Positions 21,638-33,960 of a DNA stretch of 64,000 nucleotides are shown one piece after another. The notes beneath the pieces are model-generated. The model made no database searches, was not told the origin of the DNA, and saw nothing but the letters and a program-made list of their open reading frames with translations. Each line of letters begins with the position of its first letter. Position 1 is the stretch's first letter. The translations under genes were made by a program, and so were the position numbers. This DNA is from Isoetes taiwanensis (Eukaryota > Streptophyta > Lycopodiopsida > Isoetales > Isoetaceae), in the NCBI GenBank assembly GCA_021234155.1, contig JAJEKV010000547.1:87141-151140 (forward strand), in the 5' to 3' direction.

Positions 21638-24400
21638 TGACGATGATATGAAATTTTACCTTCTTGATGTAAACCAAACCTTTCCAATGTTCATAATGTG
21701 GAGTTCTCATTGATGCTTTGACAGTGAAATGATTTGTGCTCTATTGATTTTCAAATGTATTCAACATGATATGAACATGTCTTTAGTCCCATAGTCTATT
21801 CGCTTAACCTTGGACCTTACTGCCACATATCAAGCAATCTTTTCCTTCAGATCAACCTCAAAGACCTGATCAATTTTTGTACCATTTGTCCTCTAACATG
21901 AAACATACCTCTCCAACCATGGGCCCTCTAGAACCAAGTCCTCAAAGATTGATGGTGGACTTTGGTATATATATTTATTACGCCTGAATTTAGCAGTAAC
22001 TCGTCCTCATGTCTCTATCTTGATTTAGTAAATCTTTGTTATGATGTTCCTATTCAGTATCACACATTGCTGTTTGGTTGTCACGTCCAGTCCATACGAA
22101 ATTCTCAGCATAGTATTACAGTTGATATTATTAATGTCTTGACCTGTTCTTTGCAGACATCATCTGCTATATCCTCAAGGCTGGAGCACCCTAATGTATA
22201 AGGGAGAAAAGTTTGAGATGAGTTTATCCACGATAGTTGTTAACTTTTAAATAATACCTAGTACGATAATTCTCATTTACTCCTGTTGTTTTCAGTTCCA
22301 ACACGCAATGCTTGAAATCTTGATATTATCTAATTGCAAAAATTTTGAAGCATTGGCCTTCTAACCCATGGCTTGGCTAATGGCCATGCCATTCATTTGC
22401 CATTGTTTCATGTAAAAATAAGAGCTATGTGCCCTACTTTGGGCCTCATGCTTTTGTGTGTTCGGGTGACATGCCCTACTTTTGTTTGATCGGGGTGTTA
22501 TGCCCTTATTCATGTACTCGTTCGATGACCATTTGGTCCCCATGGACGTTAAAATCTTCTATGTAATTACTTTCACACTTGTTTGAGAAGGACGCATGAA
22601 TCAGTTTCCAAGTTTAAAAAATGCATTCTCAAACTTTCAAATTTACTTTACCTTTTTCCTTTTAGGTACATATTATGAGATAGACATAATTTTTTGTGCC
22701 TAGTAGAAGAAGAGATGAAATAGTGAAATAAGCCTCTATTGACATACAAAAGTCCAACAAAATGCAACATCGAGGGAGTGTAGTCATTATTTGTCATATA
22801 CTTTGGAGTATTGTTGTGTACTTACAAAAGATAGAAAGAATTTAGTGAGAACATAAATCATCGGGTCACCATACTTCAAATTCAAATAAGGCGGCATTCA
22901 ATAAAGACATAGACATGAATGAAACATAGTTGGAGCTATTTGGTTCACAATAATCCCTTTCACCGACATCTCTATGGAGATGCTCTTAGATAGAGCTAGA
23001 TTCTTAAAAAATGGAATAAAGAATAAAGAATGAACGAATGTACGGGTTGTGGGGTCATAAGCACATTACTACAAATGTCCACTCTGATTGTGCATATTTG
23101 GTCCCTATTTTATGAGATCCATTCACTTCATATCAAGATTTTTGGCCCATTTGGTTCTATGACAGTACTCCAACTGCACAAATTGAATCAATGCCTATGT
23201 TGATAAATCTAGATTTTAAAGAATGACATACTGAAACATCCTAGCCTAGGCTGAACTTTACACACCTAGAAAATTCCATTCTAAAAGGTGGTTGGTTGCC
23301 TTTTGTTGCACTCCACCTAAGGCATTGGATAAAGGATTTGGTCAACTTGTAGTGTTTCATTCCTTCATATTTAATCTTTAATCCTCTCACTTACACCATT
23401 GTCGAAGGGCCATAAAGGCAATGGCTAAGATGTTGAGAAAATTGGAGCACGTTGTATTGTATCTTCATCCAAGAGAATCTCACTTTGGGTGAAAAACACT
23501 CCTCAATGCATACTTATTCCAAGTCAAAGAGAACTGATTAAATAGAGTACATGGAATGAAAAACATGCAATCACGTCTCACCTTCACAAGCAACTGGCAA
23601 AACCATGCAATAAACTAATGGCGTTGAAATTGAAGAAGATATGGTGTGGAAGCTTCAGTGCTACTTTAGAAAGAAAGACTTCGTTTGGCTTATTGGGCAT
23701 AGCAAAAGAAATAAAAAAATCTGGGCAAATGCAGGACTAAATAAACATTGTTCACAGGGGGGTGGGCATGCAGGGCACAAGAAGTTATGTTGCTTTTAGA
23801 CTCTTAAAGCATAGTTGTTTGTGTTTAAGAGTATTGAATGCCCCTTTCTAAGGCAACAAAAAATTCCTTCAAACCCACACCATACATCCCCCCCCCAAAC
23901 AAAACAACAAAAAAAAAATCAAACATGAGCTACTTACATGGAGGATAGGATTTAAGTGCGAGGACTATTTTATATTCTTGTCCATAGTAGAGTGTAATTT
24001 AAAGAAAATTAGGATTACTACACTATTGATCTATATGGCCAATCTTTACTAGTTGACGTCGACAATTTTTTTTTTGTCCTGACCCTTTTTTTTTTGCTAT
24101 TATGTGAATTGTAAGAGATTTCTATGGAGAAAGTGTGTTCAATAATTTTATGATTATTAGCAAAGAAAGGGGACGTACTTGAAGAAGAAGAATATGGGTG
24201 TTAATGTTTGTTTTGTTGTTTTTTGGGGGAGGGTGGTCAAAAAATGGGGGTTGTGCATAAATGCCATGCGAAGTGTGGTCGTATAGAATATGGGGCGTTT
24301 TATTATATTTTGTTTGAAAGAGGACGGGGGGCATGTGATAATGGTGGAAGACTTTAAGGGCAAAGTACAAAACAAACCAAGGCCGTGTAAAGGAAAATCC
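21638..24400. other. No gene recognised; possible LINE tail
   Basis: AT-rich DNA. The sequence at 22529-22555 (CCATTTGGTCCC then ATGGACGTTAAAAT) closely resembles the 3' end of the LINE at 15868-15895, so a very short 3' LINE copy may end here. At 23889-23920 there is a C-run followed by an A-rich run. No coding region is supported. Confidence 0.45.
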
Positions 24401-24409
24401 GTCCCCCGT

Positions 24410-24600
24410 TATAACAGAGACGCGCCACCTTCCAACGTACGCCGTACGATACGAAGCGGCCCACGGCCCAGATCAATTCTGGCGCCCCCTGTATTGACCA
24501 AATTATTAGAAAGCTACTACTGGGGTGTCAGGGTGGGGTCTTTTTCTTGCGGTGGGGTGGGGGCAATCGGAGGGCGACACGTGGATGGGGAATGTTGGCC
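24410..24600. promoter_or_regulatory. GC-rich promoter-like block with ABRE/G-box
   Basis: An island of higher GC contains GGCCCACGGCCCA near 24459 (two GGCCCA, TCP/site-II-like words) and ACACGTGG at 24577-24584, an ABRE/G-box. A start codon with convincing coding sequence does not follow, so this may be a promoter whose gene is lost, or chance. Confidence 0.3.
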
Positions 24601-24649
24601 CTCCACCGGAATTTGGGGGTCAATTGCAGGCAGTTTGGCGACTTTGTAG

Positions 24650-26390
24650 GATCCCATATTTTGAAAAGATCTGGGATCGCGAGTTTTCGAGTTGGCCCCT
24701 CTGACAAGCTTCTCTGTGCATGCTCACATTTGCTTTCGTACCCTCTGCATTTTTCTAACATTGCAAACTGGGTGCCTCGTTTTCTTTCCCCCCTCCACCT
24801 ACACCTTGCTTTTGAATTGCTCTACATGTTTTTTTTTTTTCTTTTTTGTGCTTTCACTTGTTACTCATTCGCTTCACACAAGATAACTAGTACAAAATGC
24901 TAATCACTTTGACTATTCCTTGTACCTCGTTTGTCAAAGGAAGTAGAGGGAATGTCATATTCTTTGCTCTATTGCAACTACCTGAATTTTTATACATGTT
25001 TCTCCTGTATCGGACACAATGGCCCCCTCCGTCATTTTCTAACACCTGAAAAGGCCCCGATGCCATTAGGCAGTGACTTTTGTGGATTTTATCTTGTCCA
25101 TTTTTGTATAATTAGCTTAAATTTGTGGAATCTATAGATAATTGGAGAATTACACGGGTGTAATGTGGAGAAAATGTAAAAAATGTGCAAATATTGTGGA
25201 GAAGCACGAGGAGGAATACTTATGTATTGAAGTGGAACTTATGGAGTGAAAGAGTATTAAAGTCCTTAGGGAAAATATTTTCAATGGTTGATATTTGGAT
25301 GATGTGTCGGTGAATCTAGAGGAGCATGGTAGTTGCAAGGAGTTTAGATGGCCTAGATTTAATATTGAGTTGGCAAAAATCTAGTGAACTTATGTAGTTG
25401 GAATTTAGATCTCAGGTTGTGATTTGCCTAGATCTAATGTCTAGGATCGAGTGCAGTTTTGTATAAGTTAGCTAAAATTCGTGTAGAAGGACGGCCCAAT
25501 TTTGGAAGATGACATCTGGGCAAAGTTCTTGAAGTTGTGAGTATCTTTCTTGATTAGTTGAATATTATTATGTTGAAGTATGATATTTTGAGTATGACTA
25601 TGTGATTCTCTTGATCTTCATCTCAATTTCCCTAATCTCAAATAAAGTTTATGAATTGGTGCAAAATAATTGTGATGGTATGATTATATTGGTGATATAC
25701 GATGCCAATAGAGTGAGGCTTAGCCTATCTCATATATCTTGGGATTTGCTTGAGTTCTGTTGGTTCTTTGGTCTTGAGTTTGCCTTTGGTTGCGTTGACC
25801 AAGCTAACATGTTTCAAGTGGCATTCCGAGAAAGCAACACTTTGCTAGCATAATCTCATATGTTAGAAAAGATGGTTGCTGCATCAAGTATGAAGTTATC
25901 ATGCAATCTATATCTTTAGAATATCATTTGAATATGTTCAAGGAATGGTGGCTTATCAATGGCATCTATCTGAATTTTTTGTCAAAGAAAAACAAGGTGG
26001 TCATATTTAAAAAAATCTATTGAATCTGGAGCCAACCTATTGCAGAGGTATGGATTTAAATTTCAAACAGATAAGAAGTATCTGCAAATAAAAACAATCT
26101 GTTCTTCTTTACCTGACCAGTAAAGTTGAACTAAAAAATGCTTGATGGTTTACTAGTTTCTGTTGCCATGAAATAAGGGAAAAGAAATGGTACAAAACTT
26201 TCGTCTCTTACATCTGCCAAAACAGGCTCCAGCATTACATTTACTATGCTTTTATCTAAAGAAATGCTTGGCCATGCCTTTCACAAAGAAAATTTATTTC
26301 GTGTCTACTGCTTGCCATTGTTCTTTGGCTAAAATTGTCTGATAATATCTCAATGTTTCATCTATCTGTAATGCCATGGAAGTCTTGATC
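24650..26390. other. No gene recognised
   Basis: Contains a T-run at about 24827-24846 and AT-rich spacer. No motif that I can name. Confidence 0.5.
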
Positions 26391-26409
26391 TATGGTAGAA
26401 CTGGCTAGA

Positions 26410-26592
26410 TTGGAGGTCTTCTTGGGAAGATCTGCAAAGATTATTACATTTGCAAACCCAGCTGTTTGTGATCATGTCCTTGCAGACAAGCATGTTATTG
26501 ACGGAAGAACGGTTGAAGTAAAAAAGTCAGTGCCTCAAGAAAACATGGCCGTGGTTAAAGGAACCAAAACTAAACCCAGCTGTGAGGCATAA
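26410..26592 (+). pseudogene. RNA-recognition-motif protein fragment
   Basis: The open frame contains IITFANPAVCDHVLADKHVI followed by DGRTVEVKKSVPQE. This is the RNP1 strand, the following helix and the last strand of the first RRM of plant hnRNP A/B (Musashi-like) proteins. The usual RGFGF of RNP1 is shortened to AKIITF, so aromatic RNA-contact residues are lost. Sequence before the RNP1 strand and after the inter-RRM linker does not continue the family, and a stop follows at about 26590. It is a fragment of about 50 of roughly 350 residues, not a gene. It lies about 250 bases before a cellulose synthase fragment on the same strand. Confidence 0.8.
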
Positions 26593-26839
26593 ACTGCGTT
26601 TCATGAAAATTGAGGCCTTGCATTCCCTTGGCATGCCTTCTCTCTATCCATCTGAGATCCAAGCAGAAGATTGAATGCTTATTCTTCAGAATTCCGATGT
26701 GCACGAATTGATACCAATCTAGAATGGATAATGAGACTAGAATTTGGCTGAATTGGATAATGGTTTATGAGATGCGATGGAAAAAGAGGCTTTGCGTGAA
26801 ATTGGAAGCATCTGAAGAGTATTTTTAGTGCAATTTGCA

Positions 26840-27064
26840 AGGGTGGAAGTCGAAGCTGGGCTCCTAGCTAGATCTTATAACAGAAACGACCTTATAGTAA
26901 TTTGAGGAGATGGAGTGAAGCCATTGAATCACGTGGATAGTCAAGTGTGCCAGATCTGTGGTGATGATGTGGGCCAGACTGTAGATGGCGAACTTTTTGT
27001 TACTTGCAATGAGTGTGCTTTTTTGATATGCCATCCCTCCAAGCAGACTGCTCATCTTAAATAA
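26840..27064 (+). pseudogene. Cellulose synthase (CesA) N-terminal zinc-finger fragment
   Basis: The reading EAGLLARSYNRNDLIVI, a TGA at 26903-26905, then [20 protein letters not shown] and [19 protein letters not shown] is the N-terminus of a CesA subunit. These are plasma-membrane glycosyltransferases whose RING-like domain mediates rosette assembly. Five of eight expected cysteines are present before the sequence departs from the family after CHP (about 27040) and stops at 27062-27064. The TGA replaces an Arg codon. In known CesA genes I recall an intron near this Arg, so its absence here may mean the copy passed through RNA; that is unverified. Upstream 26780-26840 may be matching 5' untranslated sequence. 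Confidence 0.88.
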
Positions 27065-27366
27065 TATGTTCACATAAAACTTTCACAAAAAAAACATTAT
27101 TATTATGATATATTCGGGTATATTCGGGGCCAAATCGCCTGCCGGACTAAAATTTTCGCCAACTTACATGTCCAAAACAAAGTGAAACGGACGTTCTCCT
27201 TCAGTGATCACCGGGATCCTGACTTCTCCAAGTCAGGTGATATCAAGGTTGCACCAAGAAAGGGAGAGAAGAGGATGCACACCTATATCCGAAGCGCAAG
27301 CTCCCAAAACAAAGGCAAATATTAATTGCTCCCATTACCAACCACTCCTAATTATGCCGCAGTTAA
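27065..27366. other. 3' flank of the minus-strand Copia element, possibly LTR
   Basis: No gene. It lies where a 3' LTR of the adjacent Copia element (minus strand) would be, but no matching 5' LTR was found, so this is position-based only. Confidence 0.25.
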
Positions 27367-28795
27367 TTATGACAAGTGGTGCATCGTTGCTAGACCTGGA
27401 GATGAGATCTGAAATCTATCAATACCAATACCAAGTCGATGTCGCTCAAAGAGCTCACGAGCCAAAGGCTTGATCAAGAGATCTGCAGTATTGTCCCGTG
27501 TAGGAACATGCTCAATCTGAACCTGTTTATCAGCGACAAGGTTTCTTACAAAATGAGAATGCTTGGGAACATGCTTAGATTTTGGATTTCGAACTTCAGC
27601 AGAGCACCAATCAATGCCACCTTTGATATCCGGAGTGCGTTGCCCAGTGCCGGCAAGAAAGTCCTTTAAACCAATGATTTGACGGGCTGCTGTAGATGCT
27701 GCAACATACTCCACTTCAATGGAAGAAAGAGATACATGGCCATGTTTCTTGTTGATCCAAGCAATGGCAGCATTTGCAAGCAGACAAATGCCGGATGTGG
27801 ACCTAGAGCTGTTGATCACATCATTAAGTGAGGAATCACTGCATGTCAGCAATGAAAAGGCATCACTATTGCTGCGACATGTAAGGCTATAATCAGTAGT
27901 ACCCTTTAAGTATTAGAGAATGTGCTTGACCATTTCCCAATGCTTATGACCTGGATCTGCTAAAAATTGGCTAAGAGTTATAACAACAAATGCAATATCG
28001 AGTCTGGTGCAAACCATGCAATACATGAGGCTGCCAATCAATTGCTGAAATGGAAATTTTCCATAGAAAGACGCTCAGCATCAGATTGTGGACAATCTTT
28101 GTTGGTGAGAAGAGAACCTAGATTCATAAGAACTTTAGATGGATTGCAATTAGCCATGCCAAAGCGCTCAAGCATTTCTTCAATGTACTTCTTTGAGAGA
28201 TATGAAGAATCCCGTTGTTCTGGTCTCTTGCAATTTGCAAACCCAAACAATAGCGAGCTTCACCCAAGTCTACCATTGAAAAATTAGCAGCAAGCCTTGT
28301 CTTGAATTCAGCAATGTGCTCATTATTGTTGCCTATGAGCAAGGAATCATCCACATACAAAGCAATGATGAGTAAGAACTTGCCTTTATGACGGATGTAG
28401 ATATTAGAATCAGCCTCAATTTGCTGGAATTTTTGGTCTTTGAAGAAAGAGTCTATGGTCTTGTACCAAGCACATGATGCTTGATTTAACTCATAAAGTG
28501 CCTTCGTCAATTTGCATATTAAATGCTCAGCACCAGCTTTGACATAACCTGAGGGTGCTTCATATATATTTCTTCATCAAGTTCGCCATTAAGAAATGTT
28601 ATTTTGACATCTGTTTGATGAACCTCAAGATTATAATGAGCAGCAAATGCAAGAAGAATGCGAATGCTCATCATCTTGACCACTGGAGAAAATGTTTCCA
28701 AGTAATCAATGCTGTGTAATCAAGCGTGCTTTATAACTGCTGATGGTGTCATTAGGATGGAGCTTACATTTGTAGACCCATTTGTTATCAACGAC
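27367..28795 (-). pseudogene. Copia polyprotein: reverse transcriptase and RNase H (decayed)
   Basis: Read downward on the minus strand: the RT start with DNKWVYKCKLHPNDTISSYK (about 28720-28780), then METFSPVVKMMSIRILLAFA and HQTDVKITFLNGELDEEIYM with the first catalytic Asp (28570-28700). After a frame break come LYELNQASCAWYKTIDSFF, the catalytic YVDD at 28346-28357 and GEARYCLGLQIARDQNNGIL. RNase H occupies 27370-27850 with SSIEVEYVAASTAARQIIGL and the terminal TADLLIKPL. At least three frame breaks are visible. The 5' part is displaced to 34455 and beyond by the chromovirus inserted at 28796. Superfamily assignment is secure; the lineage was not resolved. Confidence 0.92.
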
Positions 28796-29283
28796 TGTCA
28801 TGAACCTATACGAAAACAGGAAAAATACGTGGAAAATACAAAAGAAATACGGAAGAAATACGCCAAGATCGGCAAAGAATCTTATATATGAACATGAATC
28901 AAGAGTACAATGGCCCGAAGGCAAGCAGGAACACGAGACAGATGCCTAGAAGGCTCAAGACTGGCGTTGAACTGGAATGGTTCGACAAGAAGGAGATGCC
29001 TCCTTATATATCTAGGCCAACGGTCAGGATCGCGCCACTCCAATGGATGAGATCATGCCAAGTGTCGCGCATGCACGTAGGTTTTAGAATATTCTAGAAC
29101 CTCTTAGAAACAGCCCTGCATATGAGAAAGACATGAGGGAATGTCTTTAACAAATATTGGCACACTTGGCAAAGGTGTCAAGCCTTGTTTTGTGCAACTA
29201 CCCTTTTGCATCCGTGTGACGACCATCTTTTGTACATACGAGTATAATGTTCGTATAATATGAATATCCATATGGTCGTCACA
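28796..29283 (-). repeat. Chromovirus 3' LTR (element orientation)
   Basis: Starts TGTCATGAAC and ends GGTCGTCACA. Shared blocks with the other LTR include AGTATAATGTT and TATGGTC-TCACA. A purine tract (GTAGGAGGGATGG on the minus strand, about 29284-29296) adjoins it. Confidence 0.85.
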
Positions 29284-29308
29284 CCATCCCTCCTACGACG
29301 GCGAGGAG

Positions 29309-29734
29309 TCATTCCAGAGCTGGGGTTGGAGTACTCAAACTTGGCTTATCCGGGTAACATCGATGAAACTCCGCAATTTTATTAGGAGCATTAGTCAGAT
29401 TCTCGGCAGGCTCCCAGGTTCTATCACTTGACGAGGAATCTTCCCTATTGACAAAATAATACAATCGTCGACGAAGAAACTTGGAGTCCAAAATCTCTCG
29501 AACTTCGAACTCCTCATGACCATCAATTTCCTCTTTGATGTTTGTGGTGAAGGAGCGATGATCGGGAAAGTATTGGCCCGTGTAGGGCTCAATAGAAACA
29601 TGAAATCTTGAATGGAGCCGAACAAGTGGAGAACTTCGAGCGAATGCCACATTCTTGTCGAGGCGTGACCAAAGGCGGCGATAGTCAAACTTGTTGAGGG
29701 CGTGGTAGGGAGGTCCCTGAAGAAGCCGGAACAA
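29309..29734 (-). pseudogene. Integrase C-terminus and chromodomain of the chromovirus
   Basis: A 141-codon open frame. RLHSRFHVSIEPYTGQYFPD is the integrase C-terminal FHVS motif. EFEVREILDSKFLRRRLYYF and DRTWEPAENLTNAPNKIAEF form a chromodomain with the aromatic Trp of the cage visible. The segment between the two halves (NREDSSSSD, where a WKGY-like motif is expected) is degraded. The domain normally binds methylated histone H3 and biases integration to heterochromatin. This is the best preserved reading frame of the element. Confidence 0.9.
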
Positions 29735-30234
29735 AGGTCACCAATATATGAAAATATAGCTTCCCTGGCGCCAAATCGGCATATCTACCCGATGGCGTTC
29801 CTATGCGGTGAAGATGATCTTTGAAGATTGATTAAAGAAACTGAGTTTCTCAAGTCGAGGGCCGACAGGGATTGGCAGGAGTCACCACCCGCGACACTAA
29901 AGGGATTAGCAGCGGATGCTGACGAGTTCAAAAAGCGGTGCGGGCAATGGAAGCATAAGCGAGTTATTATAGACAAACTCAACTAATAAAAAGATGTCGA
30001 CCCAATCGTAAAATACGATAACTAATAAAGCACCTTAAATATTGCTCCCTTAGATGCGATTAGTGCGATCTTCACGCCCATTACTTTCTAGATGATGACG
30101 GATGTTAATGGCGGTCGATATGCAATAACTCAAGCTGCTTCAAAACACCATGACTGCGATCCGAGTCGTGACAATAGTATCGGCAAAAATTTGTAAAGTC
30201 GACCACTTCCGAAGAAAATCCAGTTGTTCCTGCG

Positions 30235-30258
30235 GTGATGGTGATGGTGATGGTGATG
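30235..30258. repeat. (GTGATG)n microsatellite inside integrase
   Basis: Four perfect hexamers. On the minus strand it follows VVDRLAKIAHFIPRK of the integrase core and adds a histidine run in the same frame, replacing the expected helix sequence. Confidence 0.85.
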
Positions 30259-30852
30259 TTTGCGGGGAATAAAATGAGCAATCTTAGCCAAGCGATCAAC
30301 AACAACCATGATGGCATCATAGCTTGGGAGAAGGCTGGCGGCTCAGGAATAAACTCTATAAATGCTCTTCAAAGGTCCATCGATCACCGTGGCTGGCTGA
30401 AGAAGGCCATGAGAAGATACCTTGGAACCTTTCTCCGACGGCCGGAATGTCCTGCGGAGTCGAATTTGGCAGGGCGTGAAGCCAGACCACCAATACTCTC
30501 GACTAATAAGTTCAAGAGTCTTGGCTACTCAAAAGTGTCGACGTAGATGAATCATGGCAAACTGGAGGGCAAAGCCTAAAGCACCATTTGCTTTATCTGA
30601 GAAGCCGGATTACGGAACGGAGTCCATCTCGAACCCCAAAATCATAGTCGATACGTCGCATTTCTTTGAGAAAGATGATCTGGAAACCAAGGTATGAGAA
30701 TACATCTTGAGCCAATGGATGGGAGGAAGCGATGCTCGAACATACTCAACAAAATGTCATTGTATCATGAGGCCTCTCGAACAAAGTGAAGTCATAAAAT
30801 TTGGGTCGTCAGGGCCCGCCCAGATAAACGTGATTGCTGATTCTTGTCAGAA

Positions 30853-31110
30853 TTACCACCTAGCAGGCTCAAGGTAGAACATCAAAGACAAGGCATCGGG
30901 AGCTTTCTTGGAGGATCGGGATGGTACTTGATCAAAAAATAGGGGATAATATACTTGAGTATGCCCATAGGGCTGTGACGGTTGAGCACTCGGCGGGGCG
31001 AAAATATTCGAGATTTGTTCTGCGTGTAGGCTGGCGCCTGCAATAAGACCCCTCGGGAAAGCGTCCCACTCTGAAAAAAGATCCACTATAGCCAACAACT
31101 CAACGTGCAT
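30853..31110 (-). pseudogene. RNase H domain of the chromovirus
   Basis: MHVELLAIVDLFSEWDAF matches the Glu-bearing helix of Ty3/gypsy RNase H, and in a second frame RTNLEYF corresponds to the H-K-N-L-E-Y-F motif. The open frame ends with KKAPDALSLMF, the usual connection region before integrase. Two frames must be combined, so the domain is dead. Confidence 0.8.
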
Positions 31111-31599
31111 AAATGGGATGTTGATTTCCAGCGACTGGCTTCGTGAGTGATGGCTGATTGGATCAATTCATGGTCATCCCCTCCAACGAGGATCCACCAA
31201 GAACAAAATTAAAGCATGTCTGCCGACAACATATGCAAAAGGATTTGCATGAGCAAGAAGCTGGCGCCCGTGGTGCTTTGTCACATCGAAAAGTAGGTTC
31301 CTTCCACTCCATTCAAATGGCTTACGTCCTTAATTATAGGCGTGAGGCAATCGAAATAATCCCAAATGAAATCTTGGATAAAATTAGCAAACCAAGCTTA
31401 ATCTTGAACATCTAGAATGGATGAAGGTGTTTGTCACTCAGAATAGTGCTGACCTTTTTCCAGAATCGTAAAGACTCCATGTGGAGTGATATGATAGCTA
31501 AGGAACTCCACATTATCACCTTTCAGTGACACTTCTCAAGTTTGGCATATAACCCATGCTCCTAAAGCCGAAGGGGCATTATCAAACATGCCTCTCATG

Positions 31600-32060
31600 T
31601 TCTAAGTGATCTTAAAATAAATAAAAATATCATCCAATAGATGATAACAAAGTGTCTAATAACTCTTGAAAGACATCATTAAGCCATATGCTAGAATGCT
31701 CTTTGAAGCATTGGTAAGTCTAGCGGCATATCATTGTACTCAAAATGGCCATCTTAGAAATCTGAAAAACATTTTCCACTCATCAATCTCGGGATCGGAT
31801 AAGATTGTAGGTACCCGAAGATCAATCTTACGTGGAAATAATCGCATACCTTGGGTCTCTCCAATAACTGCAGGATGGGAGAGGCGGATCTGGAATTTGG
31901 CATTGTGATTTTTATTGGGGCCACGATAATCAGCGACCCGGAGGCGTAGCGAATCATCCTTCTTTTACTAAGAAGATTGGCGGCTCGGCCGGGGCCGAGA
32001 ATGTCAAATGAAGCCAGCGGCTGAATTCTCTTCAATATAATCCCCAAAACCTTCAACTCA
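31600..32060 (-). pseudogene. Reverse transcriptase domain of the chromovirus
   Basis: ASFDILGPGRAANLLSKRRM is followed by NSRSASPILQLLERPKVCDY, which corresponds to the NRYPLPLI…LLDRL…AKYFSKIDL part of Ty3/gypsy RT. The next frame carries DLRVPTILSDPEIDEWKMFF and then RLTNAS, the FGLTNAP equivalent. Catalytic Y-x-D-D could not be confirmed. Frames alternate every 50-100 bases. Confidence 0.75.
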
Positions 32061-32149
32061 ACGGAGATAGACCATATATCGGACCATGAGGCGACATTAT
32101 TGTCTGAGGCACCAAATCAATAGGACAACAATATATGGTTGATATACTC

Positions 32150-33900
32150 TAGGAGCTTGTTGGCCTTGACTTTGTCAAAAACATTAGAGAATTGCCATAT
32201 TTATCGAGAGCATTGGAGTAGACTTTTCTTGGCCGGTGCCAAGCTAGCCGATGGGTGAACCTAGATTGCAAATATTGACCTTGGATCTTGCCTTCAGTTG
32301 CTAACAAACTCGAAGAGAAATCTTGAGATCTCGGCGAGGGACATGAAGAAGCCTCCTGAAGCGGGAGGCGAGAACAGCTGGAGCGAGGCTGAGCAATTTG
32401 GAGCAAAGTGGAGTAAGCGAAGCAGGGGTGGGCTGGAGGCAAAAGGCGTTAACAAGAGCGGAGAACCTAGAGTGGACTGGACACGGGACATCATCTAGAA
32501 ATATGGTCAAAATACGGGGCATGAACTAGAGCAAGCAGGTGAATGAACATGGAGGAAATAGAACCGATAAGAATGAATCAGGGTGCCCGCCGTCTGTAGG
32601 TTGATCGATGTTGATGTAGAGACTTGAATTAGGATAGTGGAACTGGAGAGCTAGAACCAGCAAATGGAAATGATCTAATCCTTGAATGTCGTGGAACATG
32701 TAGCTCACGAGCCAGGCCGGACCCAAGACTATTGGGCGTAATGGTTAGTGATGATGAGATTGAGAATACTACAAAGGCTCTCGAACGGAACATGAAGGCT
32801 CCAATACATTCGCTGAGCGGGGATCTCAAAGTCTTGCTCTGAAATCACTTTAGCGGGGATTATCAACCTTCGCCTTCTAGGGATAGAGATTTCTTGTGAA
32901 TGCACTATCCATAAAGCAAGCATTTTTACCTGCAATCAAAGTTACTTAAGTCAGCTACCTAATCTTCCAGCTTCTCACGATTTCCCAATGATATAGAATG
33001 TGAAGAATTGCTGCCTGGGTGGAACTAAAGTCTGGAGGTGAGGCGGCGGCCAGAGACTCCACTACTAGAGCAGCCCACAGTGGGCTAATTTAGGGCTTCA
33101 CAGGCAATATCAGGGATCCTCCCACAGTGGGGGTTGGCCTCTCTCTGGCTACTAAGTAATGGAATAAAGATCTCAAACTGATCAATCACTGCGGCTGGTC
33201 ATTCTCTGGATGAGATCAGGAAGGTGTGGCTTCTGGGGCTTGTGTGATTGGAAGACTGACTGTATCTCCTACATTTCAAAACAGATTATCCATCAGGCTG
33301 CCGTCGGTGGCTATTTCGAGGTCTCCATAGACAACGGCCTCTTTGGAAGCGCTTCCTCACCGTAACCCCGCCAGGCAGATTTTCAGGGCACATAACACCT
33401 GGGGCCAATATCTACTCTCTGCAATTTTGTGAAATTCTGATGCATATGCTGGGCGGGGAACTTGCGCCTGATTGCAGGTTTATGGCTGTGCGCGTGGGTG
33501 GCGATTCTTGGTGTCTCCAAGCATGCCTCGGGCACGTGGGCGGCCAGGAATCTTGAAACTGCGGGGTGCTCCCGTAGGAGCCAGGCCAGCCCAGGCTGGC
33601 CACAGGGAGAGGAGACAAATCAGCCCAACATTTCCTGAGCCAGGGGTATGTGAGGGTGGGGCTGAATCACCAGCGTCACGGTTCAAAACCCTGGGGCCAG
33701 GCGGGGCGGGTCAGAGCACCCCTGCAGCGGAGATTTCGTCTTGGGGCTCACGATGGCCTCCGGTCAGGAGCTAGAATGGGTTCAAGCCGGAAACTGGGCT
33801 TGGTTCATTTGATCTTTGTTGTTCCGGTGCAGGCTCTTGGGCGCATTGGTGCTTTGGACCTGGCACATGTAGGTCAAGAGACTGGTGCTTAAGTCACTGG
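32150..33900 (-). pseudogene. Presumed gag/protease region of the chromovirus
   Basis: Position between the 5' LTR and RT makes this gag and protease. GC is higher than in the flanks (especially 33.4-33.8 kb). Several frames are open on both strands, but I found no CCHC knuckle or protease DTG motif, so the assignment is positional. Confidence 0.4.
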
Positions 33901-33960
33901 AGTCGGATAAAGATGTTGGGATCCCGGACATGCAAGGCCCGTTGGGGTTGCGGTTCAATT

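Noticed and set aside
23889-23920. C-run and A-run as a retroposon tail
   Set aside because: No retroelement body or target duplication adjoins it.
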